A stretch of DNA of 64,000 nucleotides from an uncultured Bacteroidota bacterium (GTDB lineage: Bacteria > Bacteroidota > Bacteroidia > Chitinophagales > Chitinophagaceae). A program made the translations under genes and the position numbers. Positions 17,916 through 25,807 of this stretch are shown here, piece after piece. The stretch covers positions 62,001 through 126,000 of the forward strand of contig CAIJFI010000017.1 of NCBI GenBank assembly GCA_903819975.1, written 5' to 3'. How positions within the stretch are numbered: the stretch's first letter is position 1; every line of letters begins with the position of its first letter. The notes beneath the pieces were generated by a model. It was not told the origin of the DNA and did no database searches. It saw nothing but the letters and a program-made list of their open reading frames with translations.

Positions 17916-17940
17916 GGTTCGAATACTGTCTTCCCGACAA
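17916..17940 (+). repeat. Orphan tRNA-Pro 3'-end copy (T arm + acceptor)
   Basis: These 25 bases match the T arm, acceptor strand and first trailing bases of the tRNA-Pro gene at 18115-18188 with a single mismatch (A for C at 17925). They are on the opposite strand, so 17916-17940 and 18112-18136 form a 25-bp inverted repeat. There is no tRNA 5' half upstream, so this is a fragment, not a gene. It resembles the tRNA 3'-end copies left by site-specific integration, but those are normally direct repeats. Confidence 0.85.
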
Positions 17941-17959
17941 TAGTTTTATTAATATACTA

Positions 17960-18070
17960 TAACAGGCCTCATTGCTGCGCAATGATGTGAGCAGTTCAAA
18001 ATTTATATAACATCAAGCGAGCTTGTGTTTATAAATTTTTTCTGCTCATTGCCTTCGGCAAGGCCTGTTA
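17960..18070. repeat. Nested palindromic element between the tRNA-end copies
   Basis: A 111-base non-coding block bounded by a perfect 10-bp inverted repeat (17960-17969 and 18061-18070). Inside are a hairpin at 17970-17984 (stem CATTGC/GCAATG), a 7-bp pairing of 17988-17994 with 18042-18048, a hairpin at 18049-18061 (TTGCC/GGCAA), a 10-bp pairing of 17998-18007 with 18030-18039 and a tetraloop hairpin at 18014-18025. Together they fold into one branched structure. It may be a small palindromic mobile repeat or a structured RNA; the sequence alone does not decide. Confidence 0.7.
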
Positions 18071-18082
18071 AAGTAGGGGCAT

Positions 18083-18113
18083 AAAAAAAGCCAGTATTGC
18101 TACTGACTTTTTT
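18083..18113 (-). terminator. Terminator after tRNA-Pro (works on both strands in principle)
   Basis: 8-bp stem 18089-18096 with 18101-18108, 4-base loop, and a run of seven T on the minus strand (18083-18089). It begins immediately after the tRNA-Pro 3' end. A T run on the plus strand as well would let it insulate against transcription from the surface-protein operon. Confidence 0.85.
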
Positions 18114-18114
18114 G

Positions 18115-18188
<74 letters not shown>

Positions 18189-18251
18189 TTCCATTACAAC
18201 TTGCGTTATAAATATTGTTAACCGGTTTAATTTCAAAATAAGAACTAAGTG

Positions 18252-18340
18252 CGGAGAGGAAGGGATTCGAACCCTTGGTACAGTTTAACCCGTACGGCAG
18301 TTTAGCAAACTACTGATTTCAGCCACTCATCCACCTCTCC
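18252..18340 (-). tRNA. tRNA-Ser(GCU)
   Basis: 89-base tRNA with a long variable arm, as expected for serine. Acceptor GGAGAGG/CCTCTCC, anticodon stem GTAGT/ACTGC with loop TTGCTAA (anticodon GCT), variable-arm stem GTACGG...CTGTAC, T loop TTCGAAT, discriminator G. CCA is not encoded. It is 63 bases upstream of tRNA-Pro and probably co-transcribed with it. Confidence 0.95.
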
Positions 18341-18392
18341 TCCGAACCTCTTTCGAGGGGTGCAAAAATAAGCACTGATTCTTTAAATTCCT

Positions 18393-18434
18393 AAAAAAAG
18401 TCCGGAATAAACTAAATAAAGTTCGTTCCGGACC
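18393..18434 (-). terminator. Terminator after dnaA
   Basis: Minus-strand stem GTCCGGAA/TTCCGGAC (18426-18433 with 18400-18407), loop of 18 bases with further partial pairing, then seven T (18393-18399). It lies 45 bases past the dnaA stop. Confidence 0.85.
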
Positions 18435-18478
18435 AATATATTTATAATCAGCGTATTTTATGAGTATTCTCAGCTCAT

Positions 18479-19906
18479 TTACATAGCGGCTAATTGTACT
18501 TTTTGTGTCAACTCCATCACATTCTCTCTAAACATTGAATCGGTATCCATTAAATCTTTCACTGTTTGACAAGAGTGAATAACTGTAGTGTGATCACGAC
18601 CACCAAAATGCTCTCCAATAGTCTTTAATGAGTTTTTAGTAAACGCCTTAGCCAAATACATGGTAATTTGACGTGCTTGTACAATTTCACGCTTACGTGT
18701 TTTTTGCAATAGCTTGTCATAAGGCACTTCAAAGAACTCACAAACCATTTTCTGAATCGCGTCAATCGTAATTTCCTTGCTACTTGTTTTCACAAAGTTG
18801 CGCAATACTTTCTTCGCTAGTTCAACGTCAATCTCTTTCTTATTCAAAGAAGACTGAGCTAATAATGAAATTAACGCACCTTCTAATTCTCTTACATTAG
18901 TATTGATATTATAAGCAACATACTTCACCACTTCCTTAGGCATTTCTAAACCATCTGCCTTCATCTTCTTCTCTAATATCTCGATACGTGTTTCATAGTC
19001 TGGCACTTGAATGTCAGCGCTTAAACCCCATCTGAAACGACTTAATAATCTTTCTTGTAATCCCTCTAAATCTTTAGGTGCTTTATCAGAAGTCAATACC
19101 AATTGCTTTCCACTTTGGTGTAAGTGGTTAAAGATGGCAAAAAATGCATCCTGAGATTTTTCAGCACGATTAAAGAATTGAACATCATCAATAATCAACA
19201 CATCTATCAATTGATAAAAATGTATGAAATCGTTAATTGCATTATTGCGACTATGATCTTGGAACTGATTAATGAATTTTTCTGAACTCACATATAAAAC
19301 CACTTTGTTTGGATGAACGCGTTTTACGTCGTTACCAATTGCTTGTGCCAAATGTGTTTTACCTAAACCTACACCACCATAAATAACCAATGGGTTAAAT
19401 GAATTTGCTCCTGGTTTTTCTGCCACTGTTTTACCAGCACGGCGAGCTACCCTGTTGCAATCACCCTCTATAAAAGAATCGAATGTGTAATTATGATTTA
19501 ACTGAGGATCAATTTGCATTTTCTTTAATCCTGGAATCACAAATGGATTCTTAACCGGATTATCAATAACCAATGGGAAGTTCATCTCATTGTTATTATA
19601 TGTTTTCATGCCACTTGCTGGCACATCCATTGATCCTTTTTTATTATTACCGCTGTCCACCATAATGCGGTATTCTAATCTTGCTTCTTTTCCTAATTCA
19701 CGTTTTAAAGTCTTAGCTAATAAATTAACGTAGTGCTCTTCGATATACTCATAAAAAAATTGACTTGGAACTTGAATCATCAAAACGTTGTCTTTTAAGT
19801 CAACGGGTTGAATTGGTTCAAACCATGTTTTAAAATGTTGCCATTCGACAATATCTTTAATGATCTTTAAACAATTGCTCCAAATTAATTCTGCGCTCTT
19901 AGCCAT
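18479..19906 (-). CDS. dnaA: DnaA, chromosomal replication initiator
   Basis: Replication initiator ATPase of 475 residues, a typical length. Domain I occupies about 1-80 (LIWSNCLKIIKDIVEWQHF...WFEP). A variable linker runs to about 140. The AAA+ core has Walker A GGVGLGKTH at 177-185, Walker B LIIDDVQFF around 237-245, and an arginine-finger region RLLSRF. C-terminal domain IV carries the DnaA-box signature GGRDHTTVIHSCQTV near 428-442. The ATG at 19906 gives a normal N-terminus. It is a single-gene unit followed by its own terminator and then the tRNA pair. The upstream gap does not show a clear cluster of DnaA boxes. Confidence 0.98.
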   Translation of the reverse strand: MAKSAELIWSNCLKIIKDIVEWQHFKTWFEPIQPVDLKDNVLMIQVPSQFFYEYIEEHYVNLLAKTLKRELGKEARLEYRIMVDSGNNKKGSMDVPASGMKTYNNNEMNFPLVIDNPVKNPFVIPGLKKMQIDPQLNHNYTFDSFIEGDCNRVARRAGKTVAEKPGANSFNPLVIYGGVGLGKTHLAQAIGNDVKRVHPNKVVLYVSSEKFINQFQDHSRNNAINDFIHFYQLIDVLIIDDVQFFNRAEKSQDAFFAIFNHLHQSGKQLVLTSDKAPKDLEGLQERLLSRFRWGLSADIQVPDYETRIEILEKKMKADGLEMPKEVVKYVAYNINTNVRELEGALISLLAQSSLNKKEIDVELAKKVLRNFVKTSSKEITIDAIQKMVCEFFEVPYDKLLQKTRKREIVQARQITMYLAKAFTKNSLKTIGEHFGGRDHTTVIHSCQTVKDLMDTDSMFRENVMELTQKVQLAAM

Positions 19907-20250
19907 TTTACTTACGAACCCTTTATATAGTGAAATAAGATAATTCTATTCCTTTTCCCGATTATCGAACCCTGAACCGGAATGCGAATATTCAAAACAA
20001 TTGTTGAAAAAAAAACTTTTTTATTTGGTTTTTTTAACATGTCCTAAAAACGCTGATTTTCCCGTCTATTTCTTCAATGAATCAGGCGTTCAAGATAGCC
20101 CAAATTCTGTAAAAAAGAAATTTTATCCACTATTATTTAATTTTTTTTCTAAGTCTTTTTTTTGCGGAAAACCGAATGACCATTTGTATTGGTATATAAG
20201 CCCTATTCATTTGCCCATTAAATACTACCTTTATGCACTTAATTATAAAT
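19907..20250. other. 344-base AT-rich gap upstream of dnaA
   Basis: Divergent intergenic region with long A and T tracts (for example around 20005-20040 and 20139-20164). Only one near-consensus DnaA box is visible, TTATCCACT at 20123-20131 (8 of 9 matches). That is too little to call an origin. The region must hold the promoters of dnaA and of the DUF3127 gene, but I could not place a convincing pair of boxes. An open frame across 20001-20273 is not gene-like. Confidence 0.4.
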
Positions 20251-20622
20251 ATGAGTTACGAACTAACAGGTAAATTAATTGCCAAATACGATACTGTTCA
20301 AAGAAAGGAAACCTTTAAGACAAGGGAGTTTGTGATTGAAAAGTCTGACGACATCAATGGTAAAATCATTACCAATTATGTGAAATTTCAATGCGTGCAA
20401 GACAGAACAACTATGCCTGATCGTTTTAACCTTGGTGACACAGTAAAAGTGTTGTTTAATATCAAAGGATCTAAATGGAATAAAGACGGTAAAGACAACT
20501 ATATAACTAATTTAGATGCATGGCGTATGGAAGCTGTCTCTTTAGGTGGAGACACTGCCCCTACCGACAATAGTTACTTTGATATGCCTCCAGGCGAATC
20601 AGGTGACGATTTGCCATTCTAG
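20251..20622 (+). CDS. DUF3127 protein with SSB-like acidic tail
   Basis: 123-residue protein of the DUF3127 family. The start is the ATG at 20251 (MSYELTGKLIAKYDT), where family members begin; an in-frame ATG at 20233 would add six residues. The first 95 residues look like a small beta-barrel (FVIEKSDD, NYVKFQCVQDR, GDTVKVLFNI). The C-terminus GESGDDLPF closely resembles the DDDIPF tip by which single-stranded DNA-binding proteins recruit repair and replication partners. I infer a nucleic-acid-binding OB-fold role; none is established from this sequence. Confidence 0.85.
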   Translation: MSYELTGKLIAKYDTVQRKETFKTREFVIEKSDDINGKIITNYVKFQCVQDRTTMPDRFNLGDTVKVLFNIKGSKWNKDGKDNYITNLDAWRMEAVSLGGDTAPTDNSYFDMPPGESGDDLPF

Positions 20623-20667
20623 TATTCCTAGAAAGCATCGCATTTTTTTAGGATAAAAACCTAACCC

Positions 20668-22266
20668 ATGCAAAAGACAATACAACTTCGTGTTAAGCCC
20701 GAGGAAGCAGCAAATGCCTCCTCCTTAATTTCTATTTTAGCCGCAGCTATTGGACAAAACCAAGCAGCAATTTCTGGCTACCATATTCTCAAGCAATCCA
20801 TTGATGCCAGAAGCCGCCAACAGGTTTGGATTAATCTAAGCATTTTGGCTTTTGTGAATGAATCTCCTAGTAATCGTTTTGAAGAGAATTTAGAGTTCCC
20901 TATCCTCCCTGCTAAAGCCAAGGAAGTAATTATTATTGGAGCAGGGCCGGCCGGTCTATTTGCAGCCTTAGAATGTATTCAATTAGGGCTAAGACCAATT
21001 GTCCTTGAGAGAGGAAAAGATGTTCGATCTCGTCGACGTGATTTGGCCAAGTTAAACAAAGAGGGCATTGTTAACCCCGAGAGCAACTACTGCTTTGGGG
21101 AAGGGGGCGCTGGAACTTATAGTGATGGAAAATTATATACAAGAAGTAATAAGCGAGGAAGCATTGAAAAGATCCTAAGACTATTTTATCAGTTTGGGGC
21201 TGATGAACGTATTCTTTACGAAGCACACCCCCATATTGGAACCAATAAGCTACCCCATATCATAACTGCTATGAGGGAACAAATTGAAGCAAGTGGCGGC
21301 AAGGTTTTATTTGAAAAAAAGCTAGTTGACTTTGTCATTGTAGATGGTGTGATAAAAGAAACAATTACTTTAGATGGAGATAGATATCCAACTGAAGCAC
21401 TGATACTTGCAACTGGCCATTCGGCCCGAGACATATTTGTGCTACTCAAGGAAAAAGAGATATTAATAGAAGCCAAACCATTTGCACTTGGAGTAAGAGT
21501 TGAACATCCGCAAAGTATCATTGACGGGATACAATATCATTGTGCACTTAGAGGACCCGATTTACCACCAGCTTCATATAGCCTAGTTGAGCAAGTAAGT
21601 GACAGAGGGGTATTTAGTTTTTGTATGTGCCCAGGTGGTATAATTGCTCCAGCTGCGACAGCACCGGGAGAGATTGTGGTAAATGGATGGAGCCCTAGTA
21701 AAAGAGACAACCCCTATGCCAATAGTGGCATGGTAGTTCAAATTGACCTTGCTACTGCAGCAGCATATTTAACAAAAATTAAAGCAAAATCTAATTTAAG
21801 TTTAAATTTAAATGACCCATTACTATTACTTGAATTTCAACAATTTGTAGAAAAAAATGCTTTTGAATTTGGCGGCGGAAAGCAAGTGGCACCAGCCGCA
21901 AGGCTTGTGGATTTTTGCACCAACAAAACCTCGACTAATTTGCCAGATGCAAGTTACTTACCAGGACTCCATAGCGCCAACTTAGCTGAGATACTTCCCA
22001 ATTTTGTTCACCATACTTTACAGGAAGGCTTTAAGGCTTTTGGTAAAAAAATGAAGGGATACTATACCAATGATGCTATAGTAGTAGCTACAGAAAGTAG
22101 AACCTCCTCCCCTGTAAGAATCCCGAGAGATGCTGACACCTATCAACATCCCCAAATTAAAAACCTATACCCTTGTGGCGAAGGTGCCGGCTATGCAGGC
22201 GGGATTGTCAGTGCGGCAATGGATGGCCAAAAACTAGCGCAGATTATAGCAGATAAGTTTAAATAA
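20668..22266 (+). CDS. FAD-dependent dehydrogenase (COG2509-like)
   Basis: Flavoprotein of 532 residues. An N-terminal extension of about 85 residues precedes the dinucleotide-binding motif IIGAGPAGLFAALE at about 89-102. Next are an NYCFGEGGAGTYSDGKLYTR stretch and a second nucleotide-binding segment ending ALILATGHSARD. The C-terminal FAD motif is LYPCGEGAGYAGGI. This arrangement is that of the widespread uncharacterised FAD-dependent dehydrogenases related to geranylgeranyl reductase-like and HI0933-like flavoproteins. Substrate unknown. It ends before a strong bidirectional terminator. Confidence 0.88.
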   Translation: MQKTIQLRVKPEEAANASSLISILAAAIGQNQAAISGYHILKQSIDARSRQQVWINLSILAFVNESPSNRFEENLEFPILPAKAKEVIIIGAGPAGLFAALECIQLGLRPIVLERGKDVRSRRRDLAKLNKEGIVNPESNYCFGEGGAGTYSDGKLYTRSNKRGSIEKILRLFYQFGADERILYEAHPHIGTNKLPHIITAMREQIEASGGKVLFEKKLVDFVIVDGVIKETITLDGDRYPTEALILATGHSARDIFVLLKEKEILIEAKPFALGVRVEHPQSIIDGIQYHCALRGPDLPPASYSLVEQVSDRGVFSFCMCPGGIIAPAATAPGEIVVNGWSPSKRDNPYANSGMVVQIDLATAAAYLTKIKAKSNLSLNLNDPLLLLEFQQFVEKNAFEFGGGKQVAPAARLVDFCTNKTSTNLPDASYLPGLHSANLAEILPNFVHHTLQEGFKAFGKKMKGYYTNDAIVVATESRTSSPVRIPRDADTYQHPQIKNLYPCGEGAGYAGGIVSAAMDGQKLAQIIADKFK

Positions 22267-22327
22267 TACGCCTACAGACTAACTAATACCACTTGAAAAT
22301 ACCAAATAGCTTGTATATATAACTAAT

Positions 22328-22367
22328 AAAAATGGGCTATTCACAACAAAGTGAATAGCCCATTTTT
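22328..22367. terminator. Bidirectional terminator
   Basis: Perfect 17-bp stem (22328-22344 with 22351-22367), 6-base loop AACAAA, and T runs on both strands. It separates the convergent FAD dehydrogenase and S1/P1-like genes. Confidence 0.93.
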
Positions 22368-22397
22368 ATTACAAACTAAGTTGAAATTAATACGCAG

Positions 22398-23378
22398 TTA
22401 GTCTTGAGATTTAACTTTTTTTGAAAGCAATAAATCATTCTTTATCAATTCATTAGATTGGTATGATTTTAATTCAGCTTCAAGTTCTTTTGAGAGCCCT
22501 CTTGTTGTTCCTAAATCAGGCTTACCTGCATTTGCCCATGCTGTATACCAAAAGTCAGAGATCATATTTGCAGAGGCAATAAGCTGTCCATTAATGGTTG
22601 GGCCAAGCTCCAAAGCATAGGCTTCTGCAAATTCCTTTGTGTACATTTTAGACTCTTTACCATAGCGCATCTGAACCTTGTATTTTGTTTCTGGCGTAAA
22701 CTTTACGGTCAAAGCCTTTTCCTTTGCAAACATCTCAGGTAACAATGCATTTGCATGACGCACATCCTTCCAAAGCGCTTCAGCTGGATGCTTTAAATAA
22801 GTTGCTTGATGATTATTATATAGCTGATACTCGCTAATTTTTAACTCAGGTATAAAGGATTCCCATAAGCCATGGAGCCCTTTTTGACCTGTCAATTGAC
22901 CATCATAATTAGCTGTAGTGTGTAAAGGAACATGTAAATCTCCAATATAATGACCCAAATCGGCTGCATAAAACAAGATACTGTCTTTGTTTTTTGACTT
23001 AAATGCATTGGTTAAATGCTCCATTTGCATCATGGCATTATAAGGACCCCATCCATACTTTTTTAGAGTATCTTCTGAGTATTTCTTCACTGCACTTGCC
23101 CAATCCAAAGGCATATCATTCGCGGCATTGGGGCCAAACATTTCAAGGTCAATAAAGTGTTTTGTATCTTCTGTTCTGTCAGTATTTCTTCTAATATCTG
23201 GTCTTGGTGCATTCTCTACTAAGTACTTCATATCGGCATGAAAATAAGATTGTAATGGAGCAGGAAGACTATAAATTGCCAACTGATTTATGGTGCGATG
23301 CACTAAAAACCCCCAACTACTAAACCCAATTAATACCACTAATAATAGGGCCGAAATACCCATTTTCTTTGAGATCAT
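22398..23378 (-). CDS. Exported zinc-dependent phospholipase C / S1-P1 nuclease-like hydrolase
   Basis: 326 residues with a hydrophobic N-terminal signal segment (about 6-24), then a helical trinuclear-zinc fold. Probable metal ligands: Trp/His of WGFLVHRTINQLA, the aspartate of ENAPRPDIRR, His of KHFIDLE, two histidines and an aspartate in DLGHYIGDLHVPLHTT, and His of GLHGLWES. Those spacings belong to the zinc-dependent phospholipase C / S1-P1 nuclease superfamily. Whether it cleaves nucleic acids or phospholipids is open. It has its own promoter-like motif in the gap shared with the ABC exporter. Confidence 0.85.
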   Translation of the reverse strand: MISKKMGISALLLVVLIGFSSWGFLVHRTINQLAIYSLPAPLQSYFHADMKYLVENAPRPDIRRNTDRTEDTKHFIDLEMFGPNAANDMPLDWASAVKKYSEDTLKKYGWGPYNAMMQMEHLTNAFKSKNKDSILFYAADLGHYIGDLHVPLHTTANYDGQLTGQKGLHGLWESFIPELKISEYQLYNNHQATYLKHPAEALWKDVRHANALLPEMFAKEKALTVKFTPETKYKVQMRYGKESKMYTKEFAEAYALELGPTINGQLIASANMISDFWYTAWANAGKPDLGTTRGLSKELEAELKSYQSNELIKNDLLLSKKVKSQD

Positions 23379-23394
23379 ATTCTAAATATTTAGA

Positions 23395-23422
23395 CGAATA
23401 TAGCCTATTATCCTTTTTTCAA
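23395..23422 (-). promoter_or_regulatory. Bacteroidota-type promoter of the S1/P1-like gene
   Basis: Minus strand: TTG at 23422-23420, 17-base spacer, TATATTCG at 23402-23395, one mismatch to TAnnTTTG. Predicted start about 13 bases ahead of the ATG at 23378. Confidence 0.45.
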
Positions 23423-23455
23423 TTCGCCTTTCCTGTAATTTAACCACTTCATAAA

Positions 23456-23491
23456 TTGAGGCATATGAAAGTTAAATAACTTCTATATTTG
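23456..23491 (+). promoter_or_regulatory. Bacteroidota-type promoter of the ABC exporter
   Basis: An exact TAnnTTTG box (TATATTTG, 23484-23491) with TTG at 23456-23458; the spacer of 25 is a little long. Because the box overlaps the possible TTG start at 23489, translation should begin at the ATG at 23510. Confidence 0.5.
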
Positions 23492-23509
23492 AGTCTACAA
23501 ACCTCCCAT

Positions 23510-24442
23510 ATGGATCCTATATTAAGTTTAAAGCATTTACAAAAGTTTTACGCTACGCAAAAAGCAGTAGACGATATTAGTTTTAATATTCAAAAAGGCA
23601 GCATATTTGGGCTCTTAGGTCCCAATGGAGCTGGTAAAACTACCCTATTACGCATGATTACTGGCATATTCTATCCGGATGGCGGAGAAATTATGTTGGA
23701 TGGAAAGCCTTTTAATCCAATGGAAGATATAAGTAAGATTGGATACATGCCTGAAGAAAGAGGAATGTATAAAAAAATGAAGATTGGTGAACAAGCTTTA
23801 TACCTTGCCCAGTTAAAGGGTTTATCTAAAGCAGATGCTACCGAAAGAATCAAATACTGGTTTAAAAAGCTTGAAATGGAAAGCTGGTGGAATAAGAAGG
23901 TCGAAGATTTGAGTAAGGGAATGAGCCAGAAACTGCAATTTGTGATCACTGTGTTACACGAGCCTAAGTTAATCATATTAGACGAGCCCTTTAGTGGCCT
24001 GGATCCATTAAATGCCAACCTTATTAAGGATGAAATTTATGGGTTAGCTAAAAATGGGGCTACAATTATATTTAGCACCCATCGTATGGAACAAGTAGAA
24101 GAAATATGCGATCATATTGTTCTTATAAATCTTGGTAAGAAAATATTAGATGGGACCGTAAAGGAGGTTAAACAACAATACAAAGAGAATATCTTCTCTG
24201 TTCAAACTTCTCAAAGCGAGCACATTAAAGACAATAGCATTTTTAATGTGGTAAGTAGAGAGGCAGAGCAAGTACTTGTTAAAATAAACCCTGGCTATAG
24301 CACCAACGATGTGCTTGGTCAATTAATTAATGACAAGATTAATATAGTTGGATGTCATGAACTTTTGCCTTCTTTAAATGAAATTTTTATCAAATTAGTA
24401 GAAGGCACACATGCAACCACAAGAGCATTTCAAAATATTTAA
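23510..24442 (+). CDS. ABC exporter ATP-binding protein, NatA-like
   Basis: 310-residue ABC ATPase from the ATG at 23510 (MDPILSLKHL). Walker A is GPNGAGKTT (about 37-45), the signature LSKGMSQKL is near 135 and Walker B LIILDEPFSGLDP is near 155, followed by FSTHRM with the switch histidine. A C-terminal extension of about 90 residues follows. It is 27 bases ahead of an ABC-2 permease, giving a NatAB-type two-gene exporter. NatAB was first described as a sodium exporter, but relatives carry varied substrates; none can be read here. Confidence 0.93.
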   Translation: MDPILSLKHLQKFYATQKAVDDISFNIQKGSIFGLLGPNGAGKTTLLRMITGIFYPDGGEIMLDGKPFNPMEDISKIGYMPEERGMYKKMKIGEQALYLAQLKGLSKADATERIKYWFKKLEMESWWNKKVEDLSKGMSQKLQFVITVLHEPKLIILDEPFSGLDPLNANLIKDEIYGLAKNGATIIFSTHRMEQVEEICDHIVLINLGKKILDGTVKEVKQQYKENIFSVQTSQSEHIKDNSIFNVVSREAEQVLVKINPGYSTNDVLGQLINDKINIVGCHELLPSLNEIFIKLVEGTHATTRAFQNI

Positions 24443-24469
24443 TACTTACTCCAGCACAATACTTATAAT

Positions 24470-25807
24470 ATGAACAAGACTTGGTTAATAATACAAAGAG
24501 AATACACAACAAGAGTTAAAAATAAACGCTTTTTATTAGTTACATTTTTAATGCCTTTATTAATGATGGGGCTAATTTTCGGGAGCGCCTATTTGTCAAC
24601 AACGGGTACTGAGCACAGAAAAATTGCAGTTATCGACCCAAATGGTTTTATTAAATCCTCTTTAAAAAATACAAGCCAAATAGAGTTTGCTTTCCCCGAA
24701 AATGTTGACACAAGCAATTATTACAGCAAGGGCTTTACCGATATCATTATACTTCCCAACTTTGACAAAAAGGAAAAAACCAACTATATTTTAAGATCTA
24801 AAAAGTCAATGGGATTATTGTTGCAAAATAGTATTGGAGATAAAATTAATAGCGCTATTGAAGATCAAATGTTACAAGAAGCTGGTATTAAGCAAAACGT
24901 TTTAGACTCAATACACAAAGCTTCTCAATTTGCTGAATTAAAAGCATACGAAGACAAAGGGAATGAAAGCAAGGAAAGTAATGCAGGACTTGCGATGGGT
25001 ATCGGTTACGCTAGTGGTTTTTTAATTTACATTACGCTGTTCATATACGGTACAATGGTAATGCGTGGAGTTATGGAAGAAAAAACAAATCGTATTGCCG
25101 AAGTTATCATTAGCAGCGTAAAGCCTTTTGAATTAATGTTAGGAAAAATTATTGGCATTGGCGCAGTGGGATTAACGCAATTTATACTTTGGATTGTGCT
25201 AATTACCACTTTAACAAGTGTAGGAATGGGCTTGTTACCAGCCGATTTACAACATCAAGTAACAACGCTACAACAATCTAATGGACAAATGGGTGCCGCA
25301 GGAATGGCACAAGCAAGTGAGTCTGCAATGCGTATTTATAATATGCAACATACCATAGCTACTGCAAATTGGCCTTTAATATTATCATGTTTTGTATTTT
25401 ATTTTTTAGGAGGATATTTATTTTATTCTGCTCTTTTTGCTGCAGTTGGTAGTGTTGTAAACGAAGACCCTCAGGATGCACAGAGTTTAGTTTTCCCAAT
25501 CACTATGCCAATAATTTTTTCATATATCATTACCAATATGGTCACTCAAAATCCTAACACACCATTGGCATTTTGGGCAAGTATCATACCGTTAAGCTCT
25601 CCAATGGTTATGATGGCAAGAGTTGCTTATGGCGTTCCTAGCGCCGTTTCTTATTGGGAACTTGGACTTAGTATGTCCTTATTAATTGCCGGATTTTTAT
25701 TTACAACCTGGTTAAGTGGTAAAATTTACAGAACAGGTATATTAATGTATGGCAAAAAGGTAAATTGGAAAACAATGATCAAGTGGGCTTTTACAAAGCA
25801 ATTCTAA
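24470..25807 (+). CDS. ABC-2 type exporter permease, NatB-like
   Basis: 445-residue membrane protein. One N-terminal helix (about 20-42) is followed by an extracytoplasmic domain of about 130 residues. Further helices start near residue 170, with the characteristic stretch MRGVMEEKTNRIAEVIISSV after the second helix, as in the NatB/COG1668 family. It pairs with the ATPase just upstream. Its last 17 bases overlap the 3' end of sprA on the other strand, and I see no terminator between the two. Confidence 0.9.
   Translation: MNKTWLIIQREYTTRVKNKRFLLVTFLMPLLMMGLIFGSAYLSTTGTEHRKIAVIDPNGFIKSSLKNTSQIEFAFPENVDTSNYYSKGFTDIIILPNFDKKEKTNYILRSKKSMGLLLQNSIGDKINSAIEDQMLQEAGIKQNVLDSIHKASQFAELKAYEDKGNESKESNAGLAMGIGYASGFLIYITLFIYGTMVMRGVMEEKTNRIAEVIISSVKPFELMLGKIIGIGAVGLTQFILWIVLITTLTSVGMGLLPADLQHQVTTLQQSNGQMGAAGMAQASESAMRIYNMQHTIATANWPLILSCFVFYFLGGYLFYSALFAAVGSVVNEDPQDAQSLVFPITMPIIFSYIITNMVTQNPNTPLAFWASIIPLSSPMVMMARVAYGVPSAVSYWELGLSMSLLIAGFLFTTWLSGKIYRTGILMYGKKVNWKTMIKWAFTKQF

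Noticed and set aside
20001..20273. 90-residue plus-strand open frame upstream of the DUF3127 gene
   Set aside because: Composed of homopolymer-derived Lys/Phe runs, overlaps the real start at 20251 and matches no family I know.
23489..23509. TTG start adding seven residues to the NatA-like ATPase
   Set aside because: The TTG lies inside an exact TAnnTTTG promoter box and the family begins at the ATG at 23510.
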